The notes under the pieces were generated by a model, which worked only from the letters and a program-made list of their open reading frames with translations, searched no databases and had not been told where the DNA came from. A DNA stretch of 64,000 nucleotides from Roseovarius sp. A-2 (lineage in GTDB: Bacteria; Pseudomonadota; Alphaproteobacteria; Rhodobacterales; Rhodobacteraceae), in the NCBI RefSeq assembly GCF_002072155.1, contig NZ_BDIY01000003.1, forward strand, positions 186,001-250,000, read 5' to 3'. Shown piece after piece: positions 27,648 to 37,437 of the stretch; the first letter of the stretch is position 1; every line of letters begins with the position of its first letter. Both the position numbers and the translations under genes were made by a program.

Positions 27648-29011
27648 TGTTCCCTGTCCCCTTCCGCGTTGACCCAGCGTAGCAGCACAAGGCCGATCAG
27701 GAAAAGGAAAATCACCGGTGAGATGCCGATCCGGGCGCTGTCCGAGAGCGAGGTCACGAGGCCGATCAGCGCCGGGGCGAGAAACGCCGTGGCCCGCCCC
27801 GAAAGGCCATAGAGGCCGAAATTTTCGGTCGGGGTCGCGGGGTCGGTATGGCGCACCATGAGCGTGCGGCTTGCGGCCTGAACCGTGCCGCCCAGGCCCC
27901 CGATCAGCACGCCGCAGCCGAAGAAGATCGCGTCGGGGAGGGTGGAGCCGGGGGCCAGCACAATGCCGAAGATCTGATTGCGATCCATGCCGACGACCAT
28001 GACGCAGACCGCGATCAGCCCCCAGATCGCCGCGATGATCACTGGCTTGGGGCCGAAGCGCGCATCGAGCCTGCCGCCCACCCAGCTGAAGACCGCCGCC
28101 GAGATCGCGCCGATGATGCCGAAGATGCCGACCGAGGTGATCGACCAGTCGAGCACCAGGATCGCATAGGTGCCGCCAAAGCCGTAAAGCCCGTTGAGCG
28201 CGTCGCGGTAGAACATCGACGAGCCGAGATAGGTGCTGAGGCTGAGGCGGTGGCGCAGCCCCTTGACCGTCTTGGCCAGCAGCCCGAGCGCATCGCCGAT
28301 GCCGCGCCCCGTGCCCGCAGGCCCGGTGTCGCGCACCCAGAGGAAATAGGGGATCATGAAGACTGCGAACCAGAGCGCGGTGAACGGCCCGACAAAGCGC
28401 GTGCCCTCGCGTGTGGCGGCGTCAAGACCGAAGGCCGGCTCAAAGCCGATCAGGGTCTTGCCGCTGGGCTGTTCGACAAAGAGCGCCAGCATGATGAGCA
28501 GCGATACCACCCCGGCCACATAGCCGAAGGCAAAGCCCGAGCCTGAGATCGCGCCAACCTCGTCCTGCGTGCCGAGCGAGGGCAGTTGCGAGTTGATGAA
28601 GATGAGCGCGTATTCCGCGCCGATAAAGCCAAGGCCAAAGGCGATGAGCCCGAACCACAGGTTCGCGCCGTCCGGGGTCATCCCCCAGATCGAGGCGGCC
28701 CCGGTGACGTACATCAGTGAAAATACGATGATCCACGGCAGCCGTCGCCCGGTGGTGTCGGCAAAGGCCCCCATGATCGGCGCGCCGAGGCCGATGATCA
28801 GGCCGGTCACCGTCAGACAATAGGACCACATGGCTTGCGCACGCGCATCGGCGATGTCTTCGGTCAGCCCGGTTGACATGAAGTAATCGGAGGCGACCGA
28901 GGCGAAATAGGGACCGAAGATGAAGGTGATCAGCAGGGTGTGATAGGGTTGGCTGGCCCAGTCGAAAAAAAACCAGCCCCAGATACGCTTTCGCTTGGAA
29001 ATACCCGTCAT
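27629..29011 (-). CDS. UMF1-family MFS transporter (Atg22-like)
   Basis: A 460-residue membrane protein with 12 predicted helices. The N-terminal FFFDWASQPYHTLLITFIFGPYFA is the UMF1/Atg22-like signature, and an MFS-type GAFADTTGRRLPWI loop follows TM2-3. Fungal relatives export amino acids from the vacuole; bacterial substrates are unknown. It overlaps mepA by 19 bases, so the two are probably co-transcribed. Confidence 0.83.
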   Translation of the reverse strand: MTGISKRKRIWGWFFFDWASQPYHTLLITFIFGPYFASVASDYFMSTGLTEDIADARAQAMWSYCLTVTGLIIGLGAPIMGAFADTTGRRLPWIIVFSLMYVTGAASIWGMTPDGANLWFGLIAFGLGFIGAEYALIFINSQLPSLGTQDEVGAISGSGFAFGYVAGVVSLLIMLALFVEQPSGKTLIGFEPAFGLDAATREGTRFVGPFTALWFAVFMIPYFLWVRDTGPAGTGRGIGDALGLLAKTVKGLRHRLSLSTYLGSSMFYRDALNGLYGFGGTYAILVLDWSITSVGIFGIIGAISAAVFSWVGGRLDARFGPKPVIIAAIWGLIAVCVMVVGMDRNQIFGIVLAPGSTLPDAIFFGCGVLIGGLGGTVQAASRTLMVRHTDPATPTENFGLYGLSGRATAFLAPALIGLVTSLSDSARIGISPVIFLFLIGLVLLRWVNAEGDREQWAGSS

Positions 29012-29065
29012 GCCTGCCCCAATGATCTTTGGGGGATATGAGCCCGGCAGGCGCGCGGGTGCAAG

Positions 29066-29614
29066 TTATTCTTGCACGGCGTCCTGCATCGGGGGCCAGG
29101 GGCGCAGGGCATCGGCCTCGATCCAGGCACGCACCCAGTCGGGTTGCGGCGGGCAGGGGGTGTCGCTGCCCAGTTCGACCATGACGGTCTCGGGCGGGAC
29201 GATGCCGCCCTTGCCGGTCACGGCAGAGCGATAGAGGATGTGGTTGGCGCATTCCCCGTCGGATCTCCACATGGATTGTTCGACATAGACGAACTTGTCA
29301 TCCCACCACGCGAGGCGCGAGCGCATCTCGACGCGGTCAAACATGCGGATGCGGCGGCGGTAGCGCACGCTTGCCCCGGCCATGGTCAGGCCCCAACGCT
29401 TGGCGCGCAGGACCTTGATCAGCCCCACGCGCCCCGCGAGCGGAATGCGCCCCAGATCGTAGAGCGTGAGCGTGCGCCCGTTGTTCAGCTCCATCCACAG
29501 GTCGATATCCCAGGGCAGGCAATAATGTTGCGACACATGCAGCCCCGTCACCGGCAGGGCGGGCGATTTGCGATGCTTGTAGAGCTGCCAGATCAGGCGC
29601 AGGACGGGATACAT
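29066..29614 (-). CDS. acyl-CoA thioesterase-like hotdog protein
   Basis: A 182-residue protein with the hotdog-fold segment DIDLWMELNNGRTLTLYDLGRIPLAGR, like the 4HBT_2 thioesterases whose substrates are acyl-CoA or acyl-ACP. Beta-strand motifs VRYRRRIRMFDRVEMRSRLAWWDD and FVYVEQSMWRSDG support the fold. AAAGGAGACCCG precedes the ATG. It lies upstream of the UMF1 gene on the same strand, 54 bases away. Confidence 0.75.
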   Translation of the reverse strand: MYPVLRLIWQLYKHRKSPALPVTGLHVSQHYCLPWDIDLWMELNNGRTLTLYDLGRIPLAGRVGLIKVLRAKRWGLTMAGASVRYRRRIRMFDRVEMRSRLAWWDDKFVYVEQSMWRSDGECANHILYRSAVTGKGGIVPPETVMVELGSDTPCPPQPDWVRAWIEADALRPWPPMQDAVQE

Positions 29615-29744
29615 GGGCGGGTCTCCTTTGACCCGCGCCTGCCACCCTTGGGCGCTATGGTCAACCGCGACCGCGCGTCAGGCTTGCGCTCAGGGGCAGG
29701 CTTGCTTAGGTGAGAGGCGTTTCTGAGCCAAAGGACCACCGCCC

Positions 29745-30032
29745 ATGCAATCGCTTTTCCAGATCCTGATGCTGCTGCTCGATATCGTGTGGTTCTTCAT
29801 CCTCGCGCATGTGATCATGTCGTGGCTGATCAATTTCCAGGTGCTGAACCTGCAACAGCAATTTGTTGCGCAGATCTGGTACGGGCTCAACCGTCTGCTG
29901 GAGCCGATCTATTCCCGCGTGCGCCGGTTCCTGCCGCCGATGTCAGGCATCGACCTGGCCCCCCTCGTGGTGCTGGTGGCGGTCTATGCACTGCGGATCA
30001 TCCTGATCAACAACGCGGCGGCGTTTTACTGA
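29745..30032 (+). CDS. YggT-family membrane protein
   Basis: A 95-residue protein with one YggT domain: two hydrophobic helices (LFQILMLLLDIVWFFILAHVIMSWL and LAPLVVLVAVYALRIILI) around the conserved amphipathic LLEPIYSRVRRFLPPMSGIDLAPL. The family is linked to cell-envelope organisation in bacteria and plastids, without a settled biochemical role. AAGGA lies upstream of the ATG. It is followed by recQ on the same strand. Confidence 0.87.
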   Translation: MQSLFQILMLLLDIVWFFILAHVIMSWLINFQVLNLQQQFVAQIWYGLNRLLEPIYSRVRRFLPPMSGIDLAPLVVLVAVYALRIILINNAAAFY

Positions 30033-30109
30033 TCCGGGGTCTTGTTCACCGAATCTTGGTGTGAAACACTGACTGTAAGAGCAGATATATAAAATCTTAC
30101 AGGACTGCC

Positions 30110-32146
30110 ATGCCGAGCGCTGCCACGCTTTTGCGCGATGTCTACGGGTTCGATGCGTTTAGGCCCGGACAGGAAGAGATCGTTCACACCGTTGCCAGTG
30201 GGTGCAACACGCTGGCGATCATGCCCACGGGGGGCGGTAAATCCCTGTGCTTCCAACTGCCTGCGCTGCTGCGTGACGGGGTGACGGTGGTCATCTCGCC
30301 GCTGATTGCGCTGATGCGCGATCAGGTGCGGGGGCTGCGCGCAGCGGGGGTCGAGGCGGGGGCGCTGACCTCGGGCAATACCGAAGAAGAGACGGCAGAG
30401 GTCTGGCAGGCGCTGGAGGCGGGGCGGCTCAAGCTGCTATACATGGCCCCGGAACGGCTGGCATCGGGGGCTACGCGCGGGATGTTGCGGCGCATCGGTG
30501 TCAGCCTGATTGCCGTGGACGAGGCGCATTGCGTTAGCCAATGGGGCCATGATTTCCGTCCCGATTACCTGGCGATTGGGGAACTCAGGCGCGCCTTGGG
30601 AGTGCCACTCGCCGCCTTCACCGCCACCGCCGATGCCGAGACGCAAGCCGAGATCGTGGACAAGCTCTTTGACGGGCAGCCGCCGCAGACCTTTTTGCAT
30701 GGGTTTGACCGGCCCAATATCCACCTCGCCTTTTCCGCCAAGGACGCGCCGCGCCAGCAGATCATGGGCTTTGCCGCCGCGCGCAAGGGGCAGTCGGGTA
30801 TCGTCTATTGCGGCACCCGCGCCAAGACCGAGAGCCTTGCGCAGGCGCTGTCGCAGGCCGGCCACAATGCCTGCGCCTATCACGGCGGGATGGAGCCGCA
30901 AGCCCGCCGCCGGGTGGAGCATCGGTTCAACACCGAGGACGGGCTGATCGTGGTGGCGACGGTGGCCTTTGGCATGGGTGTGGACAAGCCTGATATCCGC
31001 TGGGTCGCCCATGCCGATCTGCCCAAGAGCATCGAGGCCTATTATCAGGAAATCGGTCGCGCGGGCCGTGATGGCGCGCCTGCCGAGACGCTGACCCTCT
31101 TTGGTCCCGACGATATCCGCCTGCGTCGCTCGCAGATCGACGAGGGGCTGGCCCCGCCGGCACGCCGCATGGCGGATCACGGGCGACTCAATGCGCTCCT
31201 GGGTCTCGCCGAGGCGCTGACGTGCCGCCGTGTCACGCTGCTCGGCTATTTCGGCGAGACGGCGGAGCCCTGTGGCAATTGCGATCTGTGCGAGACGCCG
31301 CCCGAGACGTTTGACGGCACCGAGGCCGTGCAAAAGGCGCTGTCGGCCATCCTGCGCACCGAGGAACGGTTCGGCGCGGGGCATCTCATTGACATCCTGA
31401 TGGGCAATGCGACCGACAAGGTGCGCGCGCGCGGGCATGACAACCTGCCGACCTTCGGCGTAGGCCGCGACATGGACAAGCGCGGCTGGCAGGGCGTGTT
31501 CCGGCAGATGTTGGGGCATGATCTGGTGCGCCCCGATCCCGAACGCCATGGCGCATTGGTGATGACCGAGGCCGCCCGCCCGATCCTGCGGGCGGAAACC
31601 CCGATCCACCTGCGCCGTGAGGTGGCAACCCGCACGCCGCGCCCCGCCGCCCGCGCGCTGGTGTCGGAGGAGGACGCGCCACTTTTGTCGGCGCTCAAGG
31701 CCAAGCGCCGAGCGCTCGCCGAGGCGGCGGGCGTGCCTGCCTATATCGTTTTCAACGACCGCACGCTGATCGAGATGGCCGAGACGCGGCCCGCCAATCT
31801 GGATGCGATGGCGCGCGTGGGCGGCGTGGGGGCGACCAAGCTGGAACGCTATGGCACGGATTTTCTGGAGGTGATCAACGGCGAAGCCGAACAGTTGCAC
31901 CCCAAAAGGCGCAAGCTGGCAGGGCGCGCGGCGGGCGAGCTCTATGACCAGCTGATCGAGGCGCAGGCGCGGCTCTCGCGCGGGCCCGAGGGCATCGACA
32001 AGCCGCTGAGTTGTTCGGCCTCGCTGCTGGCACGGGTGGCAAGCCAGCGACCGCGCGACAGTGATGCGCTTGCGCGGCTGATCGGCGAGAAATATGCCGA
32101 ACGCTTCGGTCCGGCCTTTCTGGACGTTCTGCGCATGGCGGACTAA
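30110..32146 (+). CDS. recQ: ATP-dependent DNA helicase RecQ
   Basis: A 678-residue 3'-to-5' helicase for recombination and replication-fork repair. Motif I MPTGGGKSLCFQLP, motif II VDEAHCVSQWGHDFRPDY, motif VI YYQEIGRAGRDG, the RecQ zinc-binding cysteines (CRRVTLLGYFGE, then CGNCDLC) and a C-terminal HRDC domain (about residues 520-600) are all in place. AGGA precedes the ATG. I found no GTTC-N7-GTTC SOS box in front of it. Confidence 0.95.
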   Translation: MPSAATLLRDVYGFDAFRPGQEEIVHTVASGCNTLAIMPTGGGKSLCFQLPALLRDGVTVVISPLIALMRDQVRGLRAAGVEAGALTSGNTEEETAEVWQALEAGRLKLLYMAPERLASGATRGMLRRIGVSLIAVDEAHCVSQWGHDFRPDYLAIGELRRALGVPLAAFTATADAETQAEIVDKLFDGQPPQTFLHGFDRPNIHLAFSAKDAPRQQIMGFAAARKGQSGIVYCGTRAKTESLAQALSQAGHNACAYHGGMEPQARRRVEHRFNTEDGLIVVATVAFGMGVDKPDIRWVAHADLPKSIEAYYQEIGRAGRDGAPAETLTLFGPDDIRLRRSQIDEGLAPPARRMADHGRLNALLGLAEALTCRRVTLLGYFGETAEPCGNCDLCETPPETFDGTEAVQKALSAILRTEERFGAGHLIDILMGNATDKVRARGHDNLPTFGVGRDMDKRGWQGVFRQMLGHDLVRPDPERHGALVMTEAARPILRAETPIHLRREVATRTPRPAARALVSEEDAPLLSALKAKRRALAEAAGVPAYIVFNDRTLIEMAETRPANLDAMARVGGVGATKLERYGTDFLEVINGEAEQLHPKRRKLAGRAAGELYDQLIEAQARLSRGPEGIDKPLSCSASLLARVASQRPRDSDALARLIGEKYAERFGPAFLDVLRMAD

Positions 32147-32181
32147 GTCTGCCTCAACGCTGTCACGGAGGTATGTCGCGC

Positions 32182-32943
32182 ATGCTGGTTGCTGTCTCGC
32201 CCGCCAAAAAGATGGATATGAGCCCGGTCGAGGGCGTCACGCCGACGCGGCCCGCGTTTCGCGCCGAGGCGGAGGATCTGGTGCAGGTGGCGCGCGGTCT
32301 CGATGTGGGCGATCTGCAAAAGCTGATGAAGATCAGCGAAAACCTTGCCCGGCTCAACGCCGACCGCTTTGCGGATTTCGGCACGATGGAGGAAAAGCCC
32401 GCAGCACTTGCTTTTGCCGGTGACACTTATCAGGGGCTGGAGGCGGGATCTCTGGATGCCGAGGAAATGGCCTGGGCGCAGGATCATTTCCGCATCCTGT
32501 CTGGTCTTTATGGTCTGTTGCGCCCGCTCGACGCGATCGAGCCGTATCGGCTGGAAATGGGCAGTCGGCTGGCGACCGACCGGGGCCGCACGCTCTATGA
32601 CTACTGGGGCGACCGGATTTCCAAGGCGCTGAACGCACAGGCGCGCGAGATCGGCACCGACACGCTGGTCAACTGTGCAAGTCAGGAATATTTCGGCGCG
32701 GTGGACCGCGCGGCGCTCGACCTGCGGGTCATCACGCCGGTCTTCATGGAGGAAAAAGCGGGTACGCCGAAGATCGTCAGCTTTTACGCCAAGAAGGCGC
32801 GGGGGGCGATGGCGCGCTTCGTGATCCAGCACCGGTTGACCGACGCGGAAGCGCTGAAGGACTTTGACACCGGCGGCTATCGCTACAATGCCGAGATGTC
32901 CGACGGCGATAGCATGGTGTTCCTGCGCGACTACCCGGCCTGA
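32182..32943 (+). CDS. yaaA: peroxide-stress protein YaaA
   Basis: A 253-residue DUF328/YaaA protein, which lowers free intracellular iron and protects DNA during peroxide stress in E. coli. Landmarks are VAVSPAKKMDMSP at the N terminus, RILSGLYGLLRPLDAIEPYRLEMG in the middle and VITPVFMEEKAGTPKIVSFYAKKARG near the end. The ATG at 32182 is 9 bases after GGAGGT; the ATG at 32173 touches that sequence and is less likely. Its last 13 bases overlap the tail of the convergent histidine-kinase gene. Confidence 0.9.
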   Translation: MLVAVSPAKKMDMSPVEGVTPTRPAFRAEAEDLVQVARGLDVGDLQKLMKISENLARLNADRFADFGTMEEKPAALAFAGDTYQGLEAGSLDAEEMAWAQDHFRILSGLYGLLRPLDAIEPYRLEMGSRLATDRGRTLYDYWGDRISKALNAQAREIGTDTLVNCASQEYFGAVDRAALDLRVITPVFMEEKAGTPKIVSFYAKKARGAMARFVIQHRLTDAEALKDFDTGGYRYNAEMSDGDSMVFLRDYPA

Positions 32944-35102
32944 GCCTCGGCCGTCTTGGGCTGTGGCGGCCGCGCCTCGGGCGGGCAGGCGTCCTGTATG
33001 CGCGCGACGATGGCATCCTTGCGCAAGGGTTTGGTCAGGTAATGATCCAGCCCCGCCGCGAGGATCTCGGTATCGTCGCCGGTCATCGCATGGGCGGTCA
33101 GGGCGACGATGGGCACGCGCCGCCCGCTCCCGGCTTCCAGCGCGCGGATCGCGCGCGTTGCCTCCTTGCCATCCATCTCCGGCATCGAGATGTCCATGAA
33201 CACCAGATCGGGCTTGAAGCTCTGATAGAGGTCCACGGCCTCGCGGCCATTCTCGGCAAAGATCAGCTCGATCTCCAACGCCTGCACCATCTTGGAGAAC
33301 ACCAGCCGGTTGGTCTTGTTGTCCTCGGCGGCCAGCACGCGCATTAGGCGGTCCGGCGACGCGTCAGACTTCGCTTCACCGGAGAAGATGCCCGCGACAT
33401 TGCGTAATAGCTCATGCCGGGCGACTGGCTTTTGCAGCACTGCCTGAAGATACCTGCGGCCCGGCTCGACTTCGGCCTGCCCGGCAGTCTGGCTGAGCAG
33501 GAGGATGGGCATGGCATGACCAGCCTCGCGCAGCGCTTCGGCCAGTTCCAGCCCGTCCATCCCGGCCATGGCGTGCGCTGTCACGACAAGGCCGACGCTC
33601 TCCCCTGCGCGGTCGAGCGCCTCTGCCGGGCTGCGGCAGGCGATCACCTCGAACCCCAATTGGCCCAGTTGGCGTTGCAGGAGCGCGCGGCAGGCGTCCT
33701 GGGGCTCGACGATCAGGGCACGGCCCGGGCTGCCCGGCAGGCGCGGCAACTCGCCTTGCGTCGGCTCTACGACCGGCAAGCGGACCGAAAACCCGAATAC
33801 CGAGCCTTCGCCCGGGGTCGATTCGACCCAGATCGTGCCGCCCATCAGGCGCACCAGCTTTTGCGAGATCGCAAGTCCGAGGCCGGTCCCCTCGAACTTG
33901 CGATTGCGCGCATCGTCCACCTGGTTGAACTCGCCGAACACGTGCTCGATCTTGTCGTTCGGGATTCCGATCCCGGTATCCTCGACCGTGACATGGATAT
34001 CGGCCATTTGCCCGGCCTCTTGCACTACGCCCGTGACCCGCACCAGCACATGACCGGCCTGCGTGAATTTCACCGCATTGCCCAGAAGGTTGGTCATGAT
34101 CTGCCGGACCCGTCCCGCATCACCCGTGAAACGCGTGGGCAGGAACAGATCGTAATCCACCAGCAGATCGAGCCCCTTGCCGCGCGCATCGCTCTGCATC
34201 AAAGTGACAAGCTCGTGAATGCAACGCTCCAGATCGAAGGCGTCCTCGACCAGCACCAGTTTTTCGGCCTCGATCTTGGAATAGTCCAGCACGTCATTGA
34301 TGATCACCAGCAGCGCCTCACCGGAATTGCGGATGGTCGAGACATAGAGCCGCTGTTCCTCGGTGAGGGGGGTATCCATCAGCAGGTCGGCCATGCCAAC
34401 GACCCCGTTCATCGGCGTGCGGATCTCGTGGCTCATATTGGCGAGGAAGGCGGATTTCGCGCGATTGGCCGTCTCGGCGCGGCGGCGGGCCTCTTTCAGT
34501 TCCTTCTCGTAGCGGATCGTGGCGGTGATGTTCTGGACCAGGCTGACGATGTCCCCGCCCGCGCCGCGCCGGTCGGTGACGCGAATGTAATGATCGTTCC
34601 ACAATCGCAGAACCTCGGTCTCCGGGGTCGGGCTCTGCCAGCGGTCGAGCATATGCTCGCGCCACTGCGCCGCGGTCATGTCGCCGATATTGATGATGCC
34701 TTCCTCGGTGATGATCTGAAGGATCTCGATATAGCTCATCCCCGGCTTCACCGCTTCGACACCATCGAACACGGCGAGCCACGCGTCATTTGCCGCGATC
34801 ATTCGGGTGTCGGCATCGAAAAAGGCGAATCCGTCCTCGATCGTCTGGATCGAGTGCCAGAGGCGGCGTTCGGCGATCTCGACCTTCTGATGTGCCACGC
34901 TGAGATCGGATTTCACGCGCAGGTTCTCTTCGCGCACGTTCCGAACCTCGGCGCGGGTCTCGTGTACCTCGTGCGACAGGGCGCGCGCGTGCTTGCCCAG
35001 CTTGCGGTTGGCGGCATGCAGTTCCGCCTGTTTCTGTTCCAGCAGACGCTCGGCGGCGAGGCGCGCGCGCCGTTCCTCTGCCAGCTTGTTGGCAAGGCTC
35101 AT
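32931..35102 (-). CDS. hybrid histidine kinase with PAS domain and two receiver domains, the first degenerate
   Basis: A 723-residue cytoplasmic kinase. An N-terminal coiled coil (about 1-80) is followed by a PAS-type sensor (about 82-200, GFAFFDADTRMIAANDAWL), a HisKA domain with phospho-His225 in FLANMSHEIRTP, an HATPase domain (VEDTGIGI, GTGLGLAIS) and two receiver domains. The second (about 588-705) is intact, with Asp637 in LVFMDISMPEMDG. In the first (about 461-575) the phospho-acceptor aligns with Ala509 (VVTAHAMAGMDG) and the acidic pair is reduced, so it cannot be phosphorylated. The ATG at 35102 is 6 bases after GGAGG. No partner regulator is adjacent. Confidence 0.9.
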   Translation of the reverse strand: MSLANKLAEERRARLAAERLLEQKQAELHAANRKLGKHARALSHEVHETRAEVRNVREENLRVKSDLSVAHQKVEIAERRLWHSIQTIEDGFAFFDADTRMIAANDAWLAVFDGVEAVKPGMSYIEILQIITEEGIINIGDMTAAQWREHMLDRWQSPTPETEVLRLWNDHYIRVTDRRGAGGDIVSLVQNITATIRYEKELKEARRRAETANRAKSAFLANMSHEIRTPMNGVVGMADLLMDTPLTEEQRLYVSTIRNSGEALLVIINDVLDYSKIEAEKLVLVEDAFDLERCIHELVTLMQSDARGKGLDLLVDYDLFLPTRFTGDAGRVRQIMTNLLGNAVKFTQAGHVLVRVTGVVQEAGQMADIHVTVEDTGIGIPNDKIEHVFGEFNQVDDARNRKFEGTGLGLAISQKLVRLMGGTIWVESTPGEGSVFGFSVRLPVVEPTQGELPRLPGSPGRALIVEPQDACRALLQRQLGQLGFEVIACRSPAEALDRAGESVGLVVTAHAMAGMDGLELAEALREAGHAMPILLLSQTAGQAEVEPGRRYLQAVLQKPVARHELLRNVAGIFSGEAKSDASPDRLMRVLAAEDNKTNRLVFSKMVQALEIELIFAENGREAVDLYQSFKPDLVFMDISMPEMDGKEATRAIRALEAGSGRRVPIVALTAHAMTGDDTEILAAGLDHYLTKPLRKDAIVARIQDACPPEARPPQPKTAEAQAG

Positions 35103-35285
35103 GCCCATCCTCCGCCATGCCTGACCGTGATCTGCCACACAATCTGGCATCGTCGTGAAGATGGGGTTAAGGCGGTTGTGCCAGTTTCGCATTGCACAAC
35201 ACGTGTGCGGGCAATCGCAGTTGCCAAACCTGACGCACCGCCCCAGTTTGTCGCAGGAAACAACGCGACAGAAAAGGACACGACC

Positions 35286-35825
35286 ATGGCACATCCGAAA
35301 TTGCTGACGATCTCGGGATCGTTGCGCAAGGGTTCCTACAATCGCATGCTTCTGGCCCAGGCCGCCGAGGCGTTCGGTCCGGCGGAATTGATCGAGGGCG
35401 ATCTCGACCTGCCGCTTTACAATGGCGATCTGGAAGAGGCCGAGGGCGTGCCGGAAAAGGTGAAGCACCTTGTTCAGCAGATCAAGGACGCGGATGCGAT
35501 CGTGGTCGGCTCACCGGAATACAACAAAGGGATCACCGGGGTGCTCAAGAACGCACTCGACTGGATCAGCCGGGTGCCGGGATCGCCGATGAAGGACAAG
35601 CCGACCGTGGTCGTTTCGGCCTCTGCCGGGCGCACCGGGGGCGAGACGGCGCAATTCATGACGCTCTCGTGCCTCACGCAGCATCAGGCGCGGCTCATCC
35701 CCGGTACTGCCGTGCTGATCGCGGGGGCGATGAATGCCTTTGACGACGATGGGCGGCTCAAGGACGAGACCTCGCAGAAGCTGTTGGCGGAGCGGATGGA
35801 GAGACTGCGCGCGGAAGTGGTCTAG
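35286..35825 (+). CDS. NAD(P)H-dependent FMN reductase
   Basis: A 179-residue flavodoxin-like protein with the FMN phosphate-binding loop SGSLRKGSYNRML near the N terminus and the GSPEYNKGITGVLKNALDW motif typical of the chromate/azo/quinone reductase family. It probably reduces FMN or quinones with NAD(P)H in the cytoplasm. It diverges from the hybrid kinase gene. Downstream, 35826-36045 holds nothing I can recognise. Confidence 0.87.
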   Translation: MAHPKLLTISGSLRKGSYNRMLLAQAAEAFGPAELIEGDLDLPLYNGDLEEAEGVPEKVKHLVQQIKDADAIVVGSPEYNKGITGVLKNALDWISRVPGSPMKDKPTVVVSASAGRTGGETAQFMTLSCLTQHQARLIPGTAVLIAGAMNAFDDDGRLKDETSQKLLAERMERLRAEVV

Positions 35826-36045
35826 ATGTGACCTCTCGGCTGGGTGTTTGTCCGGTTCGGGGTGAGGCTGTCATCGCCGACCCTCGGACGAGGCCCCGAA
35901 GGATAAGCACCCAGCACCACACGATGCGCAATACATGACGCTGCGGCGCCCGGATAAGGGGGGGTCCACCGTATTTCCCCCAGGATTTTCCCATAGTTTG
36001 CGCCAGAAGGCGCGCCGGGACAGAAAAGACCTTAAACCCGTTCTC

Positions 36046-36828
36046 ATGGATGGCCGCACCGGGGGCCTTGCCCCCGGCGTGTCGCGGCGCTCGTTCTTCA
36101 TGGCAGCCGGACGAGGGGGCCGTGTGGCTTGATTTCTCCGGCCATTGCGCGCTCAGGATCACTTCGCCCAAGGGGGTGACGGTGCTGTTCGATCCGGGGC
36201 GCGACGATCCTTCCGGCGCGTGGGGAATGTGGTTCAAGACCGAGTTTTCCGAAACGGTCGTCGATATCCGCATGTCCACCTATGCGCATTTCGATCATGA
36301 TGTGGTGGACCGGCCGCAGTCCACCATGGTGCTCGACCGGATGGTGGGTCGCTTCGATTTCGCCAATCTCAGCATCACCGGTTTCGCCGACAAGCATACC
36401 TGCGTCGCCCCCGGCTGGTATCATTGGACCGACACGCTGGCCGAACTTTTGGTCGATGCCTGCCCGCCTGACAATGTGGGCCACATGGACAACTTGGCCT
36501 TTCTGATCGAGACCGGGGGCATCCGCACGCTGATCTGGGGCCGGTCGATGTGCCGACCCTGCCGGTGGACGGGCCCGCGCATATCCACTCGTTCGAGCAG
36601 GGCAACGAGATCGTCGCGCGGCTCAACCCGCGTATCGTGATCCTCACCCATTACCTCAACGAGACCACAAGCTACACGCTGACCATGCTGTAAGTGGCCG
36701 ATGACTGGGTGAAATCGCAACGGAACCACCGCTTTCTCGACGGGCCGAGCCTGAACTTTGAGGCCGCCGAGATTGCGGGGATAGAGCAGGAGTTTCATTA
36801 CTTCGGCCATCATGCGATGACCGCCTGA
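36046..36828 (+). pseudogene. broken Tat-exported MBL-fold (UlaG-like) metallo-hydrolase
   Basis: Pieces of one metallo-beta-lactamase-fold protein run through this stretch but do not form one frame. MDGRTGG... with a Tat-like SRRSFFMAAG opens at 36046 and shifts frame near 36115. The next frame reads SPKGVTVLFDPGRDDPSGAWG up to TGGIRTLIWG at about 36540. A further shift or small deletion leads to VDVPTLPVDGPAHIHSFEQG, and a TAA at 36691 interrupts the last part (VADDWVKSQ...). The metal motif HxHxDH reads TYAHFDHD, with its first histidine lost. Together these show a decayed gene. Confidence 0.8.
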
Positions 36829-36954
36829 GCCATCCGGAAGCGTGGCGCAACGGGCACGCGGGGCGCATCGCGTCTCCCGTGTCGCACGCTGGCGATTGCC
36901 CAGGCGCGCTGCCTGCGCTACGCACGAGGCGGATAAAGCTGCACGAGTGATGCC

Positions 36955-37434
36955 ATGAGCCGGATTTGCCATATCGAACTGGATGACGCCAACCTGCCGC
37001 CGCCCACGCCCGAGATCGAGCAGGAGCGCAAGGTGGCGATGTATGATCTCATCGAGGAGAACAGCTTTGCCCTGCCCGCGCGCGATGACCGCGTGACGCC
37101 CGATGGTCCCTACCGCGTCGGTCTGTCGATCCGTGAAAAGCGGCTGGTGTTCGACATCCGTACCGAAGGCGGCGATCCGGCGGCCGAGTTTCACCTCTCG
37201 CTCTCGCCGTTCCGTCAGGTGGTGAAGGATTACTGGGCGATCTGCGAGAGCTATTTCGATGCTGTCAAGAACATGCCGCCCAGCCAGATCGAGACTATCG
37301 ACATGGCCCGGCGCGGTATCCACAACGAGGGCGCGCGCGTGCTGTCCGAGCGGTTGGAGGGCAAGGCGGAGATCGACAACGACACCGCCCGGAGGCTCTT
37401 CACGCTGATCTGCGTCCTGCATTTCGGGGGCTGA
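36955..37434 (+). CDS. UPF0262 family protein
   Basis: A 159-residue protein of the alphaproteobacterial UPF0262 family, with PEIEQERKVAMYDLIEENSF near the start, LSLSPFRQVVKDYWAICESY in the middle and RRGIHNEGARVLSERL towards the end. No function is known. It begins a tight run of four same-strand genes; three bases separate it from the phosphatase-like gene, a pairing often seen in Rhodobacterales. Confidence 0.88.
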   Translation: MSRICHIELDDANLPPPTPEIEQERKVAMYDLIEENSFALPARDDRVTPDGPYRVGLSIREKRLVFDIRTEGGDPAAEFHLSLSPFRQVVKDYWAICESYFDAVKNMPPSQIETIDMARRGIHNEGARVLSERLEGKAEIDNDTARRLFTLICVLHFGG

Positions 37435-37437
37435 TGC

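Noticed and set aside
30033..30109. possible SOS box in front of recQ (GTTC near 30043)
   Set aside because: The second half after seven bases reads CTTG, not GTTC, so the alphaproteobacterial LexA consensus is not met.
33414..35825. 803-codon open frame on the plus strand
   Set aside because: It lies mostly opposite the hybrid kinase gene, has no recognisable domain except its last part, and that part is the separate FMN reductase starting at 35286. High GC content keeps the antisense frame open.
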